A stretch of 62,642 nt of DNA, taken from positions 1 through 62,642 of the forward strand of contig JAHBMJ010005848.1 of the NCBI GenBank assembly GCA_018398765.1. Direction: 5' to 3'. Below, one piece after another: positions 34,601 to 46,100 of this stretch. This DNA is from Chromera velia (lineage: Eukaryota > Sar > Chromeraceae). The notes under the pieces were generated by a model. That model made no database searches. It was given only the letters and a program-made list of their open reading frames with translations, and was not told the DNA's origin. Position 1 is the stretch's first letter, and the number at the start of each line of letters is the position of its first letter. Position numbers and translations under genes: made by a program.

Positions 34601-37600
34601 TTTTAGGTAAATGGGTGGGGAGCTTCGCTGATCTACAAGCCTTGTCAGACGTGTCATAGAGGCAGAGAATCCGTCAGAGAGTCGATCGCAGCTTTTTTCG
34701 AATCAACTTTTTTCAGTTTCCATCAGATGGGCTCATCCATTGATTGATCTGTGTTTGCACTGATTGACCGGCTCGAATGATTTCCTCTCTTTGCTTTTTT
34801 TCCTGTGCTCCTACTAATGTTGCAGTGTAACTTGAATGGAAATAGCCTAGTGCTTGACATCGCGCGGGACCTTGGAGCTTTCTACTTCGGAGACGGGTGG
34901 GTCGGCCGATAAACCGCAAGTGACTTTCTGAGTGAGTGAGTGAGTGAGTGAGTGAGTGAGTGAGTGAGAGAGTGGGTGGCTGAAACAGGGAAATGAGAAA
35001 ATGAGAGAGTGAGTGGGCCTGGTTGGTTCCACCTGTGTGTGTGAACTGTTTTAACACAGCGCTTTTCCTGAACTCGTCGCTTAAGGGTCTACTGTCCCAG
35101 ATGAGAAAGGGGGGGAGGCAAGTCCTGTACGACCACTGAGTGTATTTCGTCAATTGTGTCCCAGACTGACTGCCTCATCTAACTGCTTGTCTGCGCGCAG
35201 TTCGAGGTTATCACAAATCCTCTCGAACCTCCTCTCTTTCGCCAATGCCTACGTCCAGAGGGGGCACGTGTACATCCAGGTTGGGTGGTTGGCTAGTTTT
35301 GGGTGGGAACTTTGAGAGAACAGGAAGTACGGCAGACACGAATCTTGACATGAGAACCGATCTTTCTTTGTCTCTCTAAACCCAGTGAGTGGAGGTCACA
35401 CGAGACAAGCTTGCGTTTTTATCTGCTAAAGACAAGCAGCCCGTCCTTTCCAGTCGAGAAAACAAAGGTGTTCGAATACACATGGCACCCATCCAAAAGC
35501 GGTTTGCCATTTTCCCCATCGAGAAACCTCAAATATCAAGCCAATCCCTGTCGGCACTCCAAAAGCCATAAATGCAAAACAAAACAAATTGCAAAGAAGC
35601 CAATGTGCACGCACTTGCAGGTAACTCGAGAGAGCCCCCCGGAGGGAGAGAAGGAGAGGGACGCAGAAAGAGAGAGGGAGTCTGTCAGGAGAGAATACGA
35701 GGAGGTCAGCCAGAACACTGAAGAACAGACGCACTGACTAGCTCTGCCGGCACTCTCTGAGAACCATTCGAACTCCCTTCTTCTGTCAGTGTATTTTCAT
35801 GTTGGTCCACCCAGCTTTCCGTTCTTTGTAGCTCTGGCCTCCAGGCTGGCTGGCAGCATCTGCTGACTGCTCTGTCCACCTACTTGATTGACAGTGTGCC
35901 TGCCTGCCTGGCTGGCTTTCTGTCTCCTGGACCCGGGTACTCCTTTGTGTCTCTGCTTCTTTTCTTTTTCTGTCCTGTCCCTTGTCTGCATGAAGTTCTG
36001 CAGAATGGCAGCGCGTATGTGCTCTTCCGCTGAAAGACACAGAAGACTCTTCCATTCAAATTGAATTTTTGTCTTTGATGTGTGCAGCTTTGGCTGATAG
36101 TGCGACTGACTGGGAAGCCCCTGAGCAAAAGAAGTCTGCACCGCCTGAAAGACGCTCAGGCCATTTCAGAACTTCCTTTTGAGTTTCATCAAGGGATCAA
36201 CTCTCAGCAGATGCCACGACGGGCTGCCTCAAACAACGAGTGGAGGGGGGGACAGACGGAAAGAGAAAGAGAACGGTGGGGGGACAGGGAAGACACCACC
36301 TTCGCAATGCAGGGAGGGCACAGGGGGGACCCTCGAAAATTAGCGGATTCTATTCTTTTGGAGTCCGTCAAATTCTTTTTTTCTTCTCCCGATGCCTGTC
36401 ATATCCGATGCTCTCAGCTGCCCTCCCCCTTCTTGCGGAGACAAAGTGACAATGCCAGAGGAACCAATGAAATGACCTTGACTGGACTACTTCTGCGGCT
36501 TCGACTCTTTCAGCGGTAGAGCTTGTGTTGAGACCGAAGAAGTTAACTTGTTAAACTCCCACTCACTGTCGGACGTCTGCCTGTCAGCTCGTGAATCTGT
36601 CTTCCCAGAAGAAACATACATGGTCTCATTTGGTTGGGCTGTCTGTGTCTTTGCTTCTCTCTCTGCAGCTTTGGGAAACACTCAGAAGCCGACGGAGACC
36701 CAGGAGCCCATCTCCATCTGTACATGGCAGCGGCAGTCACGGCTCTGATGGGGGGCCGGTTCTCTGCCCGGTCCCCCGCTTTCTTTGACATTGCGCTGAG
36801 AGATGGAGGGTTTGGTAGTGAATTCTTCGTGAATGTGTCAATGTTTCGGATTAAGGGCCAAGGAGGGCACAGGGGGGGGAGCATTCGGTCGTCCTTGCAC
36901 GCAGAGAGCACAACCAAGTCGCCCTATCAGGGCGGGGCCGTGGCGGGGTCCGACCCCAACAACGGCCTCACGCCTTCCTCTGAGGGCGACGGGACGAATG
37001 CGAGTCCCTCCAAGCGCGTGCTTCAACACCAACAGAGTAGTTCCCCAAAAGAAGGGGTCCAGAGGGGAAGAGGTAACTCATTCCATTTCTGGCCTCCTCA
37101 GCAAGGTGAAGGAGAAAGGGAAAGAGAAGGAAGGGGAGCTTCAGGCTCGCACAGACAGTCACGAATCAACTCCACCGACGATTCGTCTAGGCGATCCCCC
37201 GACAGTGCCGCTCCCCGCTCTCCAGACGGCATTTTGCGAAGATCACCAGGGACAACATTGCGCAGACTTCCACCGGGAGTTGTACCGTCCTCTCCTGACG
37301 GCATTATCAGGAGATCCCCTGTAGCCGTCCGTCGTGCTCTTCTGAGCGCAAGTGGTCTCGAAGTATCTGGTCCTTTTGCAGAGGGGGAGAAAGAAAAAAC
37401 ACCTGAAAAAGAAAAGACGGGAGGGGGGGCAGATTCACGAGGTAATTCTCTTTTACAGAAGCCCAAACAGAGCAGTCTATCGGTCGGAGGGACAACAGGA
37501 GGATCAACCAGAAGAGGCTTGATGACTCTCACGCGTTCCGAGAGAAAGGGCTCAAAGGTTTCCATTCTCGCTGACGGCAGACCCACGCCATCGAAAGTTT

Positions 37601-39382
37601 CCATCACCCCCGACGCCATCCCAGTCGAGGCGTTCGTGTCAGAGTCCAGCGACCCCAGGGGGGACCCTTCAAGTGCTGCAGTGTCCGATATCGACCGTGT
37701 GGGGGGGGCAGAGGGGGGTGGGGGGTCTGCCTATGGACGGCGGGACCGTCGATCCGTGTCTCCCATGGAGGACCCCTTGGCTGTGATGGGTTCGGCAGCG
37801 CATCGGAGGGCGAGTACAGACAAGAGTGCAATGTCGGTATCGTCTGAAAAGGAGGAGGAGGACGTTTTTGATGATGAAGGGGATGTGGAAGAGGGGATTG
37901 GGTCTAGTGACGCGTACGGAGTTTCGTCTCTCCGTGTGCTGATTGTTGACGACAATCCGTTCAACAAAGAGGCTCACAGTCTTCTTTTGAGGCAGCAGTT
38001 TGGTGTTGCACAGACGCTGTCGTCCCTAGAGAGTGTCCAGGTCTGTTTGATCCTCATGTGCATTGGGCCCACTTGCTTTGTTTGTTCCGAGAATGAAATT
38101 AAAGAGTGGCTTCTGCGTTGCAAAGATGCTTTCTCTTCCACACAACTTTCAAGTCTGTGTCTTTGCATTTACGCATCCACAAACCACTTGTGTGGGGCTC
38201 TGTCTATGGTCACGGTTTTATGGCATTTAGGAAAAGTGTACGTCTTTTCAGTCGTAACAGACAACAATACATCTCACTCATGCCACAAACGTACCGTGAC
38301 TGTTGATGCTGTTGATGGTCACATCTTGCATATGCATTTGTCACAGAACTCTGTTTTCTGGTAGTGTTCGTCTTCTTTTTGCTTCAATGCCGCTAGATCG
38401 GACACCGCAACAAACTCGCACACACAAGACTCGATTCAATTGAATGTCGTTGATCGTGTGTGCAGGCAGTCGGATGGTCGACCGGCACTGTGCCGCTTCC
38501 CGAAGACTTCCGTGAGTTGATTGCAAAGAAGGAGAAGGAAAGACTCGGGGGGGCAACTGGACGTCCTCTGTCAGAAGCCCAACTTACCGAAGGGTCAGTG
38601 AGTCCCTTCATGCAGAGAAAAGCAGGTTGAGACAGATGGCAGCAACAAAATGCTAAGGAAGATTATCGTCTGCGGAAGCATTTCGGTAATCCACGCATTT
38701 TCTTGTCTGATTGTCTATCTGTTGTGTGCGCAAATGTGGATGTATGTATGTGCGTATGTGTGCAGTTTCGACGTGTCTGGATCTTCCGGGGTCCGAGGGC
38801 CTTCGGAGAGCGACTCGGCAGATGATCGCATGGAGGCTGCACTCATCTACAGAAGGAAGTGGCGTGGGGGTCTGCGTCCCGTTTTTGACGTGATTTTGAT
38901 GGACGTTCGTCTTCCTGTGATGAACGGGATGCGGGCTTCCGAGAAGATTCGTGTACACGAAAAAGAACATGTGAGTGAGTGCATTAGTCGATGTCGACCT
39001 CTACTGAGGCTTCCCCTGCACAGACAGAAAAAAAGACCTGCTAATCTTCTCTGAAGGCTCCTGACATGCATATCTTACCTGCCGCTCCAAACTTTTCTCC
39101 TCAACATCCTTTGCGAAACGTGAAACAACGTCAGGCAGCTCGCTCGCTTCGTCAAATCTCTCTTTTTCCCTACCTGCCTGCTTGCAGAACATCGCGCCGA
39201 GTTTTATTTGTGCCCTGACAGCCGACATGTCTCTAGACCTTCAGACTGATTGCGCAGAGGCCGGGATGAACGACTTCCTCCAAAAACCCCTAGACTCCGA
39301 GAAGACGTTGCAAGCGCTCATGAAGGCCCTTGACTTTCTGGCATCTGCAGAACCACCTCAAACAGCAGCAGTGGCTGAATGA
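29220..39382 (+). CDS. Multi-pass membrane hybrid histidine kinase with degenerate transmitter and intact receiver
   Basis: Sixteen exons join in phase to about 1889 aa: 29220-30071, 30485-30608, 31040-31099, 31309-32010, 32277-33104, 33494-33807, 34029-34217, 34473-34511, 34826-34896, 35201-35279, 35621-35704, 36088-36515, 36669-38040, 38466-38593, 38766-38970, 39188-39382. About six TM helices lie in exons 1-4. After a Ser/Gly-rich linker comes a DHp/HATPase-like region (exons 6-13): second DHp helix IRDLTDLSAMR, RLSQILSNLL, F-box LFQRF, then LMGGRFSARS and GSEFFVNV. The H-box His is replaced (SLDMRAAL, Leu665), and the DxGxG and GLGL boxes are lost. The receiver keeps VDD, LMDVRLP (Asp ~1803), Thr ~1836 and Lys ~1858. 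By homology it would sense at a membrane and signal by phosphotransfer, but autokinase activity is doubtful. The first donor is ambiguous (30071 or about 30122). Ligand unknown. Confidence 0.85.
32011..32102 (+). repeat. (GTCA)n microsatellite starting at a splice donor
   Basis: About 22 units of GTCA/GTCG begin exactly at the donor of intron 4 (exon ends GAC G, then GTCAGTCAGT). It is followed by a 36-bp imperfect duplication (CATGAAGAAGAGG-GGGAAAG, 32101-32171). Confidence 0.9.
33222..33246. repeat. (CATT)n microsatellite in intron 5
   Basis: Six CATT units inside a histidine-kinase intron. Confidence 0.9.
33494..36840 (+). other. Degenerate DHp / HATPase transmitter of the histidine kinase
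   Basis: Spans exons 6-13. The order matches a HisKA-HATPase_c module: pseudo H-box, second DHp helix, L-P-C-x-F-N-F-K start of the ATPase, RLSQILSNLLSFANA at the N-box (expected Asn position is Phe), VRLTGKPL where VxDTGxGI is expected, F-box, and AHLHL where GLGL is expected. Structural residues are kept while catalytic ones are gone. Confidence 0.7.
34931..34970. repeat. (GTGA)n microsatellite in intron 9
   Basis: About ten GTGA units 35 bp downstream of the exon 9 donor. Confidence 0.9.
37927..39364 (+). other. Receiver (REC) domain of the histidine kinase
   Basis: Encoded by the end of exon 13 and exons 14-16. It contains the acidic pair of VLIVDDN, the acceptor Asp in DVILMDVRLPVMNG, Thr in CALTADM and Lys in FLQKPL. 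About 120 residues separate the acidic pair from the acceptor Asp, against about 45 in ordinary receivers, so roughly 70 residues are inserted (mainly exon 14 and the start of exon 15). Confidence 0.85.
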
Positions 39383-39569
39383 CGACGAAATGATTCGTGC
39401 CGGATGCACTCGCACCATCATGTGGACGGCAAAAGGCTCCAATTCATGAGCAAACATCGACCTTAGCTGGTACAATTCATCACCATTTCTTAATATGTAT
39501 GTCTATTACTTGCCAAGTCAATTGTGTCGGACAGCATTTCAATCATTTGGAGCTCTCCATTAAAAGCAA

Positions 39570-39574
<5 letters not shown>

Positions 39575-39628
<54 letters not shown>

Positions 39629-39666
39629 CTGTCTCTGTGTCTGTGTGTGTCTGTGTATGTATATGT

Positions 39667-39702
<36 letters not shown>

Positions 39703-39846
39703 TGTATATCTGTGTCTGTGTATGTATATGTTGTGTGTGTGTGTATGTGTGTGTGTTTGTGTGTGTGTCTGTGTGTGTGTCTGTGTATGTATATGTTTTG
39801 TGTGTGTGTGTGTGTATATCTGTGTCTGTGTATGTATATGTTGTGT

Positions 39847-39885
<39 letters not shown>

Positions 39886-39915
39886 TGTGTGTATGTGTGT
39901 ATGTCTGTGCGTATG
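39575..39915. repeat. (CT)n then (TG)n microsatellite tract
   Basis: A CT run (39575-39600) is followed by about 310 bp of TG-rich repeats with periodic TATGTATATG inserts at a period of roughly 60 bp (39655, 39722, 39785, 39830). Confidence 0.9.
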
Positions 39916-41701
39916 TGTATCTTTCGCTAGATATTAGGCTACTGTTATTAGCTAGTAAATTAATTTAAAAATCATAACTTATGTTATATGTTTTTTGTTT
40001 TTTGGAAATATTGACTCTCACCTAGGAAAAGTGATTCAAAAATCTAGTCAAAAATGATAGCTAGGGGTAATTTACAAAAAAAAAAAAAAGTTATTTTCAT
40101 TTTCATTTTTTTGTTTTCATGTAAGAAATGTGTGCTTCCTTAGTGTTTTTGCATCCTTACCATGGTTGTGAAAAAAAAATTAAAAAAATATAATTAATTT
40201 GGTCTAGAATTTGGTCTGGAGAGCACTTTTTTTTTGTTTGTTTTTTTGTTTGAAAATTACTCCTAGAATGATAGTCTTAGTCCTAGTCTTAGTCGTGGTC
40301 TTAATTATTGAATATGCATGTACATAATCAGTTAAATAGATGTAAATAGTGAAAGAAGACAACATACAATAAAATCATGTTAAACAGGTCAAGCTAGAGG
40401 TTGAAGTATGAACGAGTTATATATATGTACGCTCAATGTGTTTAATTTGGCCTAAGACTAGCCTGAGACCTGAGATTGAATATCTAGCGATTGACAAACC
40501 TACTATAGACTGAAACCTCGATTCCGCTTAGTACAATACTTTATTTTACAATCATATAGGAGTTATTAAAATAGTCTGAGTTATATAGATCATATAGATG
40601 CAAAACTTAGAGTCCTACTACTTTAACCTCATACATCATCATCATCATCACTAACTGAATTTAGAGATTATAATACTCTAATCAAACTAGTAATTAAATC
40701 TAAAAATCTAGCTAAAAATCTATAATTAAAAAGTTAATTAATTGTAAATCCAATTTCTAAAAAAGCTAGAAAGTTATTTTTAGTCGTTACACGTTATCTC
40801 TATGAATATTGAAGAGACGCCACAACAAATTTGATAGTCTTTGGAGAAAGACTGGCAGCTTCTGCCAGAGTCAGACAGACTGCGCTGTCGTCAGCTGAAA
40901 GAGTGTTTGAATGCCATAACGCTTTGGATTGCCCGACGTGCGTGCAGAGCTGCAGGACATCAGGGTTCCAGGTTGACGGCTTCGCACTCGACTTCACACA
41001 GTGAACGAACAAATGCATGATAAAGCGGCACACCTCAGAAGAGGCGGCCGAAACCACTCACTCAAGTGCCTGGCGTGCTCAGGCACGATGCAGCATCAGT
41101 GTGTTCCCGTTGGCTGACTCCCCCGAGAAACTCTCTCGCGGCTGCATGCATTGATGCGGACTCGATCCTCGCCTCCGTTGGCTGACCGACGGAGAGAGCC
41201 GAGACCATGCAGGCTGCCTAATTCTCAGCAGTCATCGGCTTGCGGTTTCACCCTCTGCGTGCATCCTTTCGGCGGCAACGCACGCTCACGGAACAAAGAA
41301 GAAAAAGAAGACCAGAAAAAACATGAGATGAATAGGAGAAGTTGCTTCACAGGGATCGACCAACAAGACCCTGCTGCATGCGCTCTCCCTCAAATGCATG
41401 ACTCATGAACCAACGATCGAAAACTTCCGATCGCGTCATGCATACTTTTCATACTTTCCAAACCCTCATTGCAAACTTAATTTCATTTTCAAAAACTTCT
41501 GTGTCTGAACCCTTCCAAACTTTTCCTGTCACTCTTTTGTCCTTTCAATCAATTTGAACGACTTTGGGTAAAGCGAAGAACGAGTGGTGCATGCCGGGCT
41601 GTAAACCGGCAAGACTATCACTCTCACTCTCTCTCACGCGCTCAGCAGAGATCGATCGACAACTCTCTCTCTCTCTAGATCTGAGGCACTTGAGATGACG
41701 A

Positions 41702-41736
41702 ACCCCCCCCCCCCCCCCCNNNNNNNNNNCCCCCCC
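41702..41736. other. Assembly gap inside a poly-C run
   Basis: Ten N bases (about 41720-41729) sit between poly-C tracts, so the true repeat length is unknown. It lies about 85 bp past the stop codon of the minus-strand gene. Confidence 0.95.
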
Positions 41737-41819
41737 TTCCCACTAGGTTCCTCCCACCCTCCCACCCTCTACCAACTTACAAACTTTCTTTCCTTCCTTC
41801 CTTCCCCCTTTCCCTTTCC

Positions 41820-43160
41820 CTACTGAGGAGCATCCCCAGAGACCTCAGAGGGTCCATCCGACTCGAGGAGGACCTGGGAGTGCTCTGACTTCTGAGACTT
41901 GGCCATGTTCTGAGACTTGAAGATGTCTGAAATGGCCAGACCGGCACCTCTAGCGCGGGAATCTCTGCGGGTGGGGGAGTCCTCGTACTGACTCGCTCCG
42001 GTGTCAAAGTTGCGGCTCGCCTGCTTGTCACGGAAGGTGACATGCACATTTGCGGGAGAGGCAAGGTTGCTGTACATCCCTCCCTTGGGAGATCCCTCAC
42101 CGCTGGGGGTGGAGTCCCCGGACTGGTGGGCCTTGTTGGTGCCCGTGCCAGCCATACCTTGGTCCTCGGCCCACTCGAGATAACGCTGGTAGGCGAAATC
42201 CCACTGCTTCACCTTGTCGTTATCCTTATCATCCTTACCCTCAAACTTGCTGTCGGGGCTGTCAGGCTCATAAGTTCCCACGCGGGAGAACTGGGGCTTG
42301 ACGCTCTTCTTTCTTCCGCCCTCCAGGCCGGAAATGGCCAGAGCGCTGTGCTGTCTTCTAGTGAAGGCGTGGGTCTTCACGCGCATGCGGCGGCGCACAA
42401 AGTACCAGTAGAGGAACACTCCGAAGAGCAGGATGGCGGCGCCTCCAACGGCAACACCCACCACAAGAGCGATGGCAACTCCGGTGTCCTGAAGAGGGGA
42501 CTCACCCTCAGTGACCACTCCGTCGTTGTTGTCCTCCTCGGGGGTGGTGGTTCCGACACGGGCAGTCTCTGCTGTCTCGCCCTGACTGCCGTCCGTGTTC
42601 GATCCGTCCTCGGTGAAAGAGAGGTACAGACCCGAGGACTTACCCTCTGTGTTGGCAGAGTGCACAGAAAGCGCGGTGGCGCCTGATGGGATCTCAGTGC
42701 CTGACGGGATGACGTACTCGTAGACTGCCTGTCCGTTGACAAGGGTGACGGCTCCAAGCATGGAGTTGGCAGTGCCGTCGGAAGAGCCGGTCTGCTGAAG
42801 GCGGCGGCCAGAGGATGTGCTCCACCAGATCTGGTAGCCCGTGATGTCAGTCTCGTCGTAGGCGGGAGTGAAGGTGACGGTACCTCCAATCTTTCCAGCA
42901 TCGGGATCAGTGTCTCCAGTGAAGGAGATGGAAGAGGGGTCGATCGAGGGACCGCACTCATCTCCGGCACAGTTGGAGGGAGCATCGATAGTGATGCTGT
43001 GGACGGTGGCAACTCCGTTGGTGGCTGCGACTGTGTTGGTGATCTGAGCGATCTGACCCTGCATGGAGGAGGCCAGACTCTGCTGCTGTGCGACCTGCTG
43101 CTGCATGCCGGCGTCGGAGTTGGCAGTGGATCCGCCCGTGGGCTCGACGTCAGCAACCAC
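41820..43160 (-). other. C-terminal exon: juxtamembrane stalk, TM helix and cytosolic tail
   Basis: A 446-residue exon with a Gln-rich start, a fibronectin-III-like stretch (ITGYQIWWSTSS), an acidic Ser/Thr-rich stalk, VAIALVVGVAVGGAAILLF as TM, then VRRRMRVKTHAFTRR. The tail is Ser/Asp rich with no recognised kinase or adaptor motif. Confidence 0.8.
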
Positions 43161-46100
43161 CTGCAACGGAAGAGAGAGTGGGAACGATGTAGCGCAACCA
43201 GCAACGCATGCATTTGGAGGCGTATCTCAAATTTGACAGCAGAGCAACCGACAGAGAAACCAAGATGGATCGAGATAGAAGCAGATGTGCAGAAGAAAGT
43301 GAAAGAACGAAAGAGATGAGAGACCTTCAAGAAACCCAAGACTTTCTCATGCACAAGGGGCTAGTTCTGTAACTCACTGACCTGCACGTATGTGGTGTTG
43401 GCCTGCAGGCCTCTGGCAGCTGCCTCGTCCTCAGAGAGACGGCGGAACCCGAGTCTTTCGGGATCGGCCACCTTCATGCGCGAGGGGTCCAGGGCAAGGA
43501 GAGTAGCGATGTTGCTTCCCAGGTTGGCTCCAGAGAAGTCGGCCTCATGGACGTCCAGAACCATGGTCAGCTGGACGACGGGGACTGTACGGATGTCAAC
43601 GTAGTTGGTACCCTTGGATGCCCCGGGGGCTCCAGTGAGCACAATGTAGAAGTGACGCTCCTGGGGGTCAAGAACGTGGGCTCCATGGGGGTCGGTGATG
43701 TTGGGGTGGGTGGTGTAGGAGAGGGTCTGGTCTCTGGTCTGTTCGCCCGAGCGGAAGACGTGGAGCTTCATGGGTTTGACGTAAAAGAATTTGAGAAGGA
43801 TTCTCTCGTTGGGATCTTCAGAGAAGAAATGGATGCGGGCGGACTTGGGGTTCACTCCTGCAAGAGTGACGTAGTACTCTTTGCCGGGAGTAACGGGGGC
43901 AGAGACCAGTGCGTAGTGACCTCTGAGGGAGCAGGGTTCCTTCTTCTGCATACCCTGCATAGCCACTGTCTTGTTCTGTCCGTTGACCTCTCTGGTGAGA
44001 GTCATGGGGACCATTCTCCTTCCTGCGTCCATATCGAGGGTGCGGAAGGTGAGCATTCTGGTGACCTCTCCAGGGCAGACATTGACGCCGAGGGTGGTGT
44101 CCTGAGTACAGGCGGGCGCATCCTCAACAGCCATGGCTGCCTGGGCGGGGTTGAACACGGTGTTGGCACCGCGGCCCAAAAGGCTGCCGTCAATATCACG
44201 GCCAACCATGGCACCAACGGCGTCGCAAAGGTGTCCCACACCGAGACCGCCGGTCCAGCAACCCTGGGTGTTGAGGGAGAACTTCGCGGCATCGTCAGTG
44301 TTCTCAAAGGTGGTGCGCTCAAACTCCAGCTCGGGCATGTAGTCAATCTGCTCAGGAGAGTGAGCAATGGCGTAGTCGCTCATTCCGCAGTTGGATGCGT
44401 GGAAGTTGACGAAGGCAGAGTCCTCGAACTTCATCACCAGGCGGTCTCCTCCACGCACACCGTAGATGCCGTCCCAAGGAAGAGAGCACATTCTCGTGGG
44501 CATGGTGGGGGGACGGCAGTCCATCGTGCGACCCTCGGGATCGACGTGGCACGTCTTTGCACGGTTGGTTTGCTGAGGAACCTTGATTCCGACCCGACGC
44601 ACTCCCTCTCCGAACACGGAGTTACAGGAAGTGGCGAAGGTGTCACCGGCATCGTGGGCGCGGCACGTGGTGGACTCAGAGCATGTGGATGCAGAGGTGG
44701 TACCGATGAAAAGGGAGTTCTTGACGGAGATCCAAGAAATGCCGGAGTTGACCTGGTCGAGGGAGAGACCGATGTGAGAGTCGGAAGTCACAACACCGTC
44801 CACCTCGATGGAGGCGCTGGTATCTCCAGCAAAGATACCGATGTGAGCGGCCTTCCAGACCTTCCAGCCGGTGATACGAGCGCACTGCTGACCGATCTCG
44901 GGGAACATGTAGGCACCGATGAGAGCACCAGAGACCTCGTTGCCACTGACGGAAGCAGCAGATCCGGATCCATCTGCGGCCCAGTTGCTGTCGCAGTTCT
45001 GTGCAACGAAAACGAATCCTGTGTCCTCAGACCCAGAAGCCATGTTGTTTCTGACGGCTGCTGCGGGTGCGTTAAGGAAGAAGGCTGCGTAGGGAGCCAG
45101 CCAGAGGTTTTGAGTCTCCTCAGGATCTCTGAAGGTTCCGACGGCAAGGTTGCCAGTGATGGTCGCACCGACGGCAGTCCTGAAGGTCTCAATGGCGTAT
45201 CTGCAGAAAGTAAGAGGAGGATGAAACAAAGTCTACCGTCATGATTACCGCCCCAGTCTGATGAAATGCGATTCAATACTTGAGATGCGAATGTGGGAAA
45301 AACGGACTGCACAGAAGCATTTTCACGACCCACAAATCATCTCACCCTCTCCCGAGGACAGTGAAAGACTGCCCGTCAGACCGACCTCTTTGCGTTGAAG
45401 AGAACGTTGTCGAGCAGCTGGACTGCCTCTGTACGCTCCACGATGATTCCGTAGTTGAAGAGGTCGAATGAGCATCCCTTGACCAGGTTGGTGGCGTTGG
45501 CACGGACCTCTGCGGGGTATGCAGGGTCCAGGTCAATCAGGGAGTAGTCGAAGTTCAGAGCTCCGTACTCGCGTCCCTGCTTGCCTCCGTTCGAGAACTG
45601 AACGAAGTTCAAATCTGCCTGGCCGTATCTGCACGCACTCACGCAGTCATGAATTTTTGTTTTGCTTATTTTTGGCCTCTTTCATGCACCCCCCTCATCA
45701 ATCATGAAGTTGGAAAAAGGGGAAAGATACTGTTTCCCAGTTGTAGCAAGACAAAGACCGACAACACAGAGACCAACAGTTAGAGCAAGCTTTTGCTGTA
45801 AAAGCGAGAAAGGACAGTACAACCTTTCTTCCGAGCTGCTGACCTCTTCTGGTAGGGCTTCATGGAAACAACAGACATGTGTGCACCGTAAGTGCTGCCG
45901 GGGATGTCGGGGGCTCCGGTGACCTCAATGGAGCGGCTGAGATGACCCACGGGGGTCTTGAGGGTGACGGTCTCTCCGTTGGCGGTGGTGGTCACAGAGC
46001 CGTGTGCAGAAGACAGAGGGGTGCTCAGGGTGATGTCCGTGGTGGTGCCGTCCGAAGCGATCACTGCAAGCAAGAGTCATTCATTCACTTTATTCCTTCT

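Larger units (their letters stand above)
39383..41819. other. Intergenic region between the 3' ends of two convergent genes
   Basis: No gene seen. It holds the CT/TG tract (39575-39915), A+T-rich sequence (about 39950-40790) and an assembly gap flanked by C runs near 41702-41736. The genes on both sides end here. Confidence 0.6.

Noticed and set aside
39397-39968. Cys-Val repeat proteins near the TG tract
   Set aside because: Microsatellite translation, as above.
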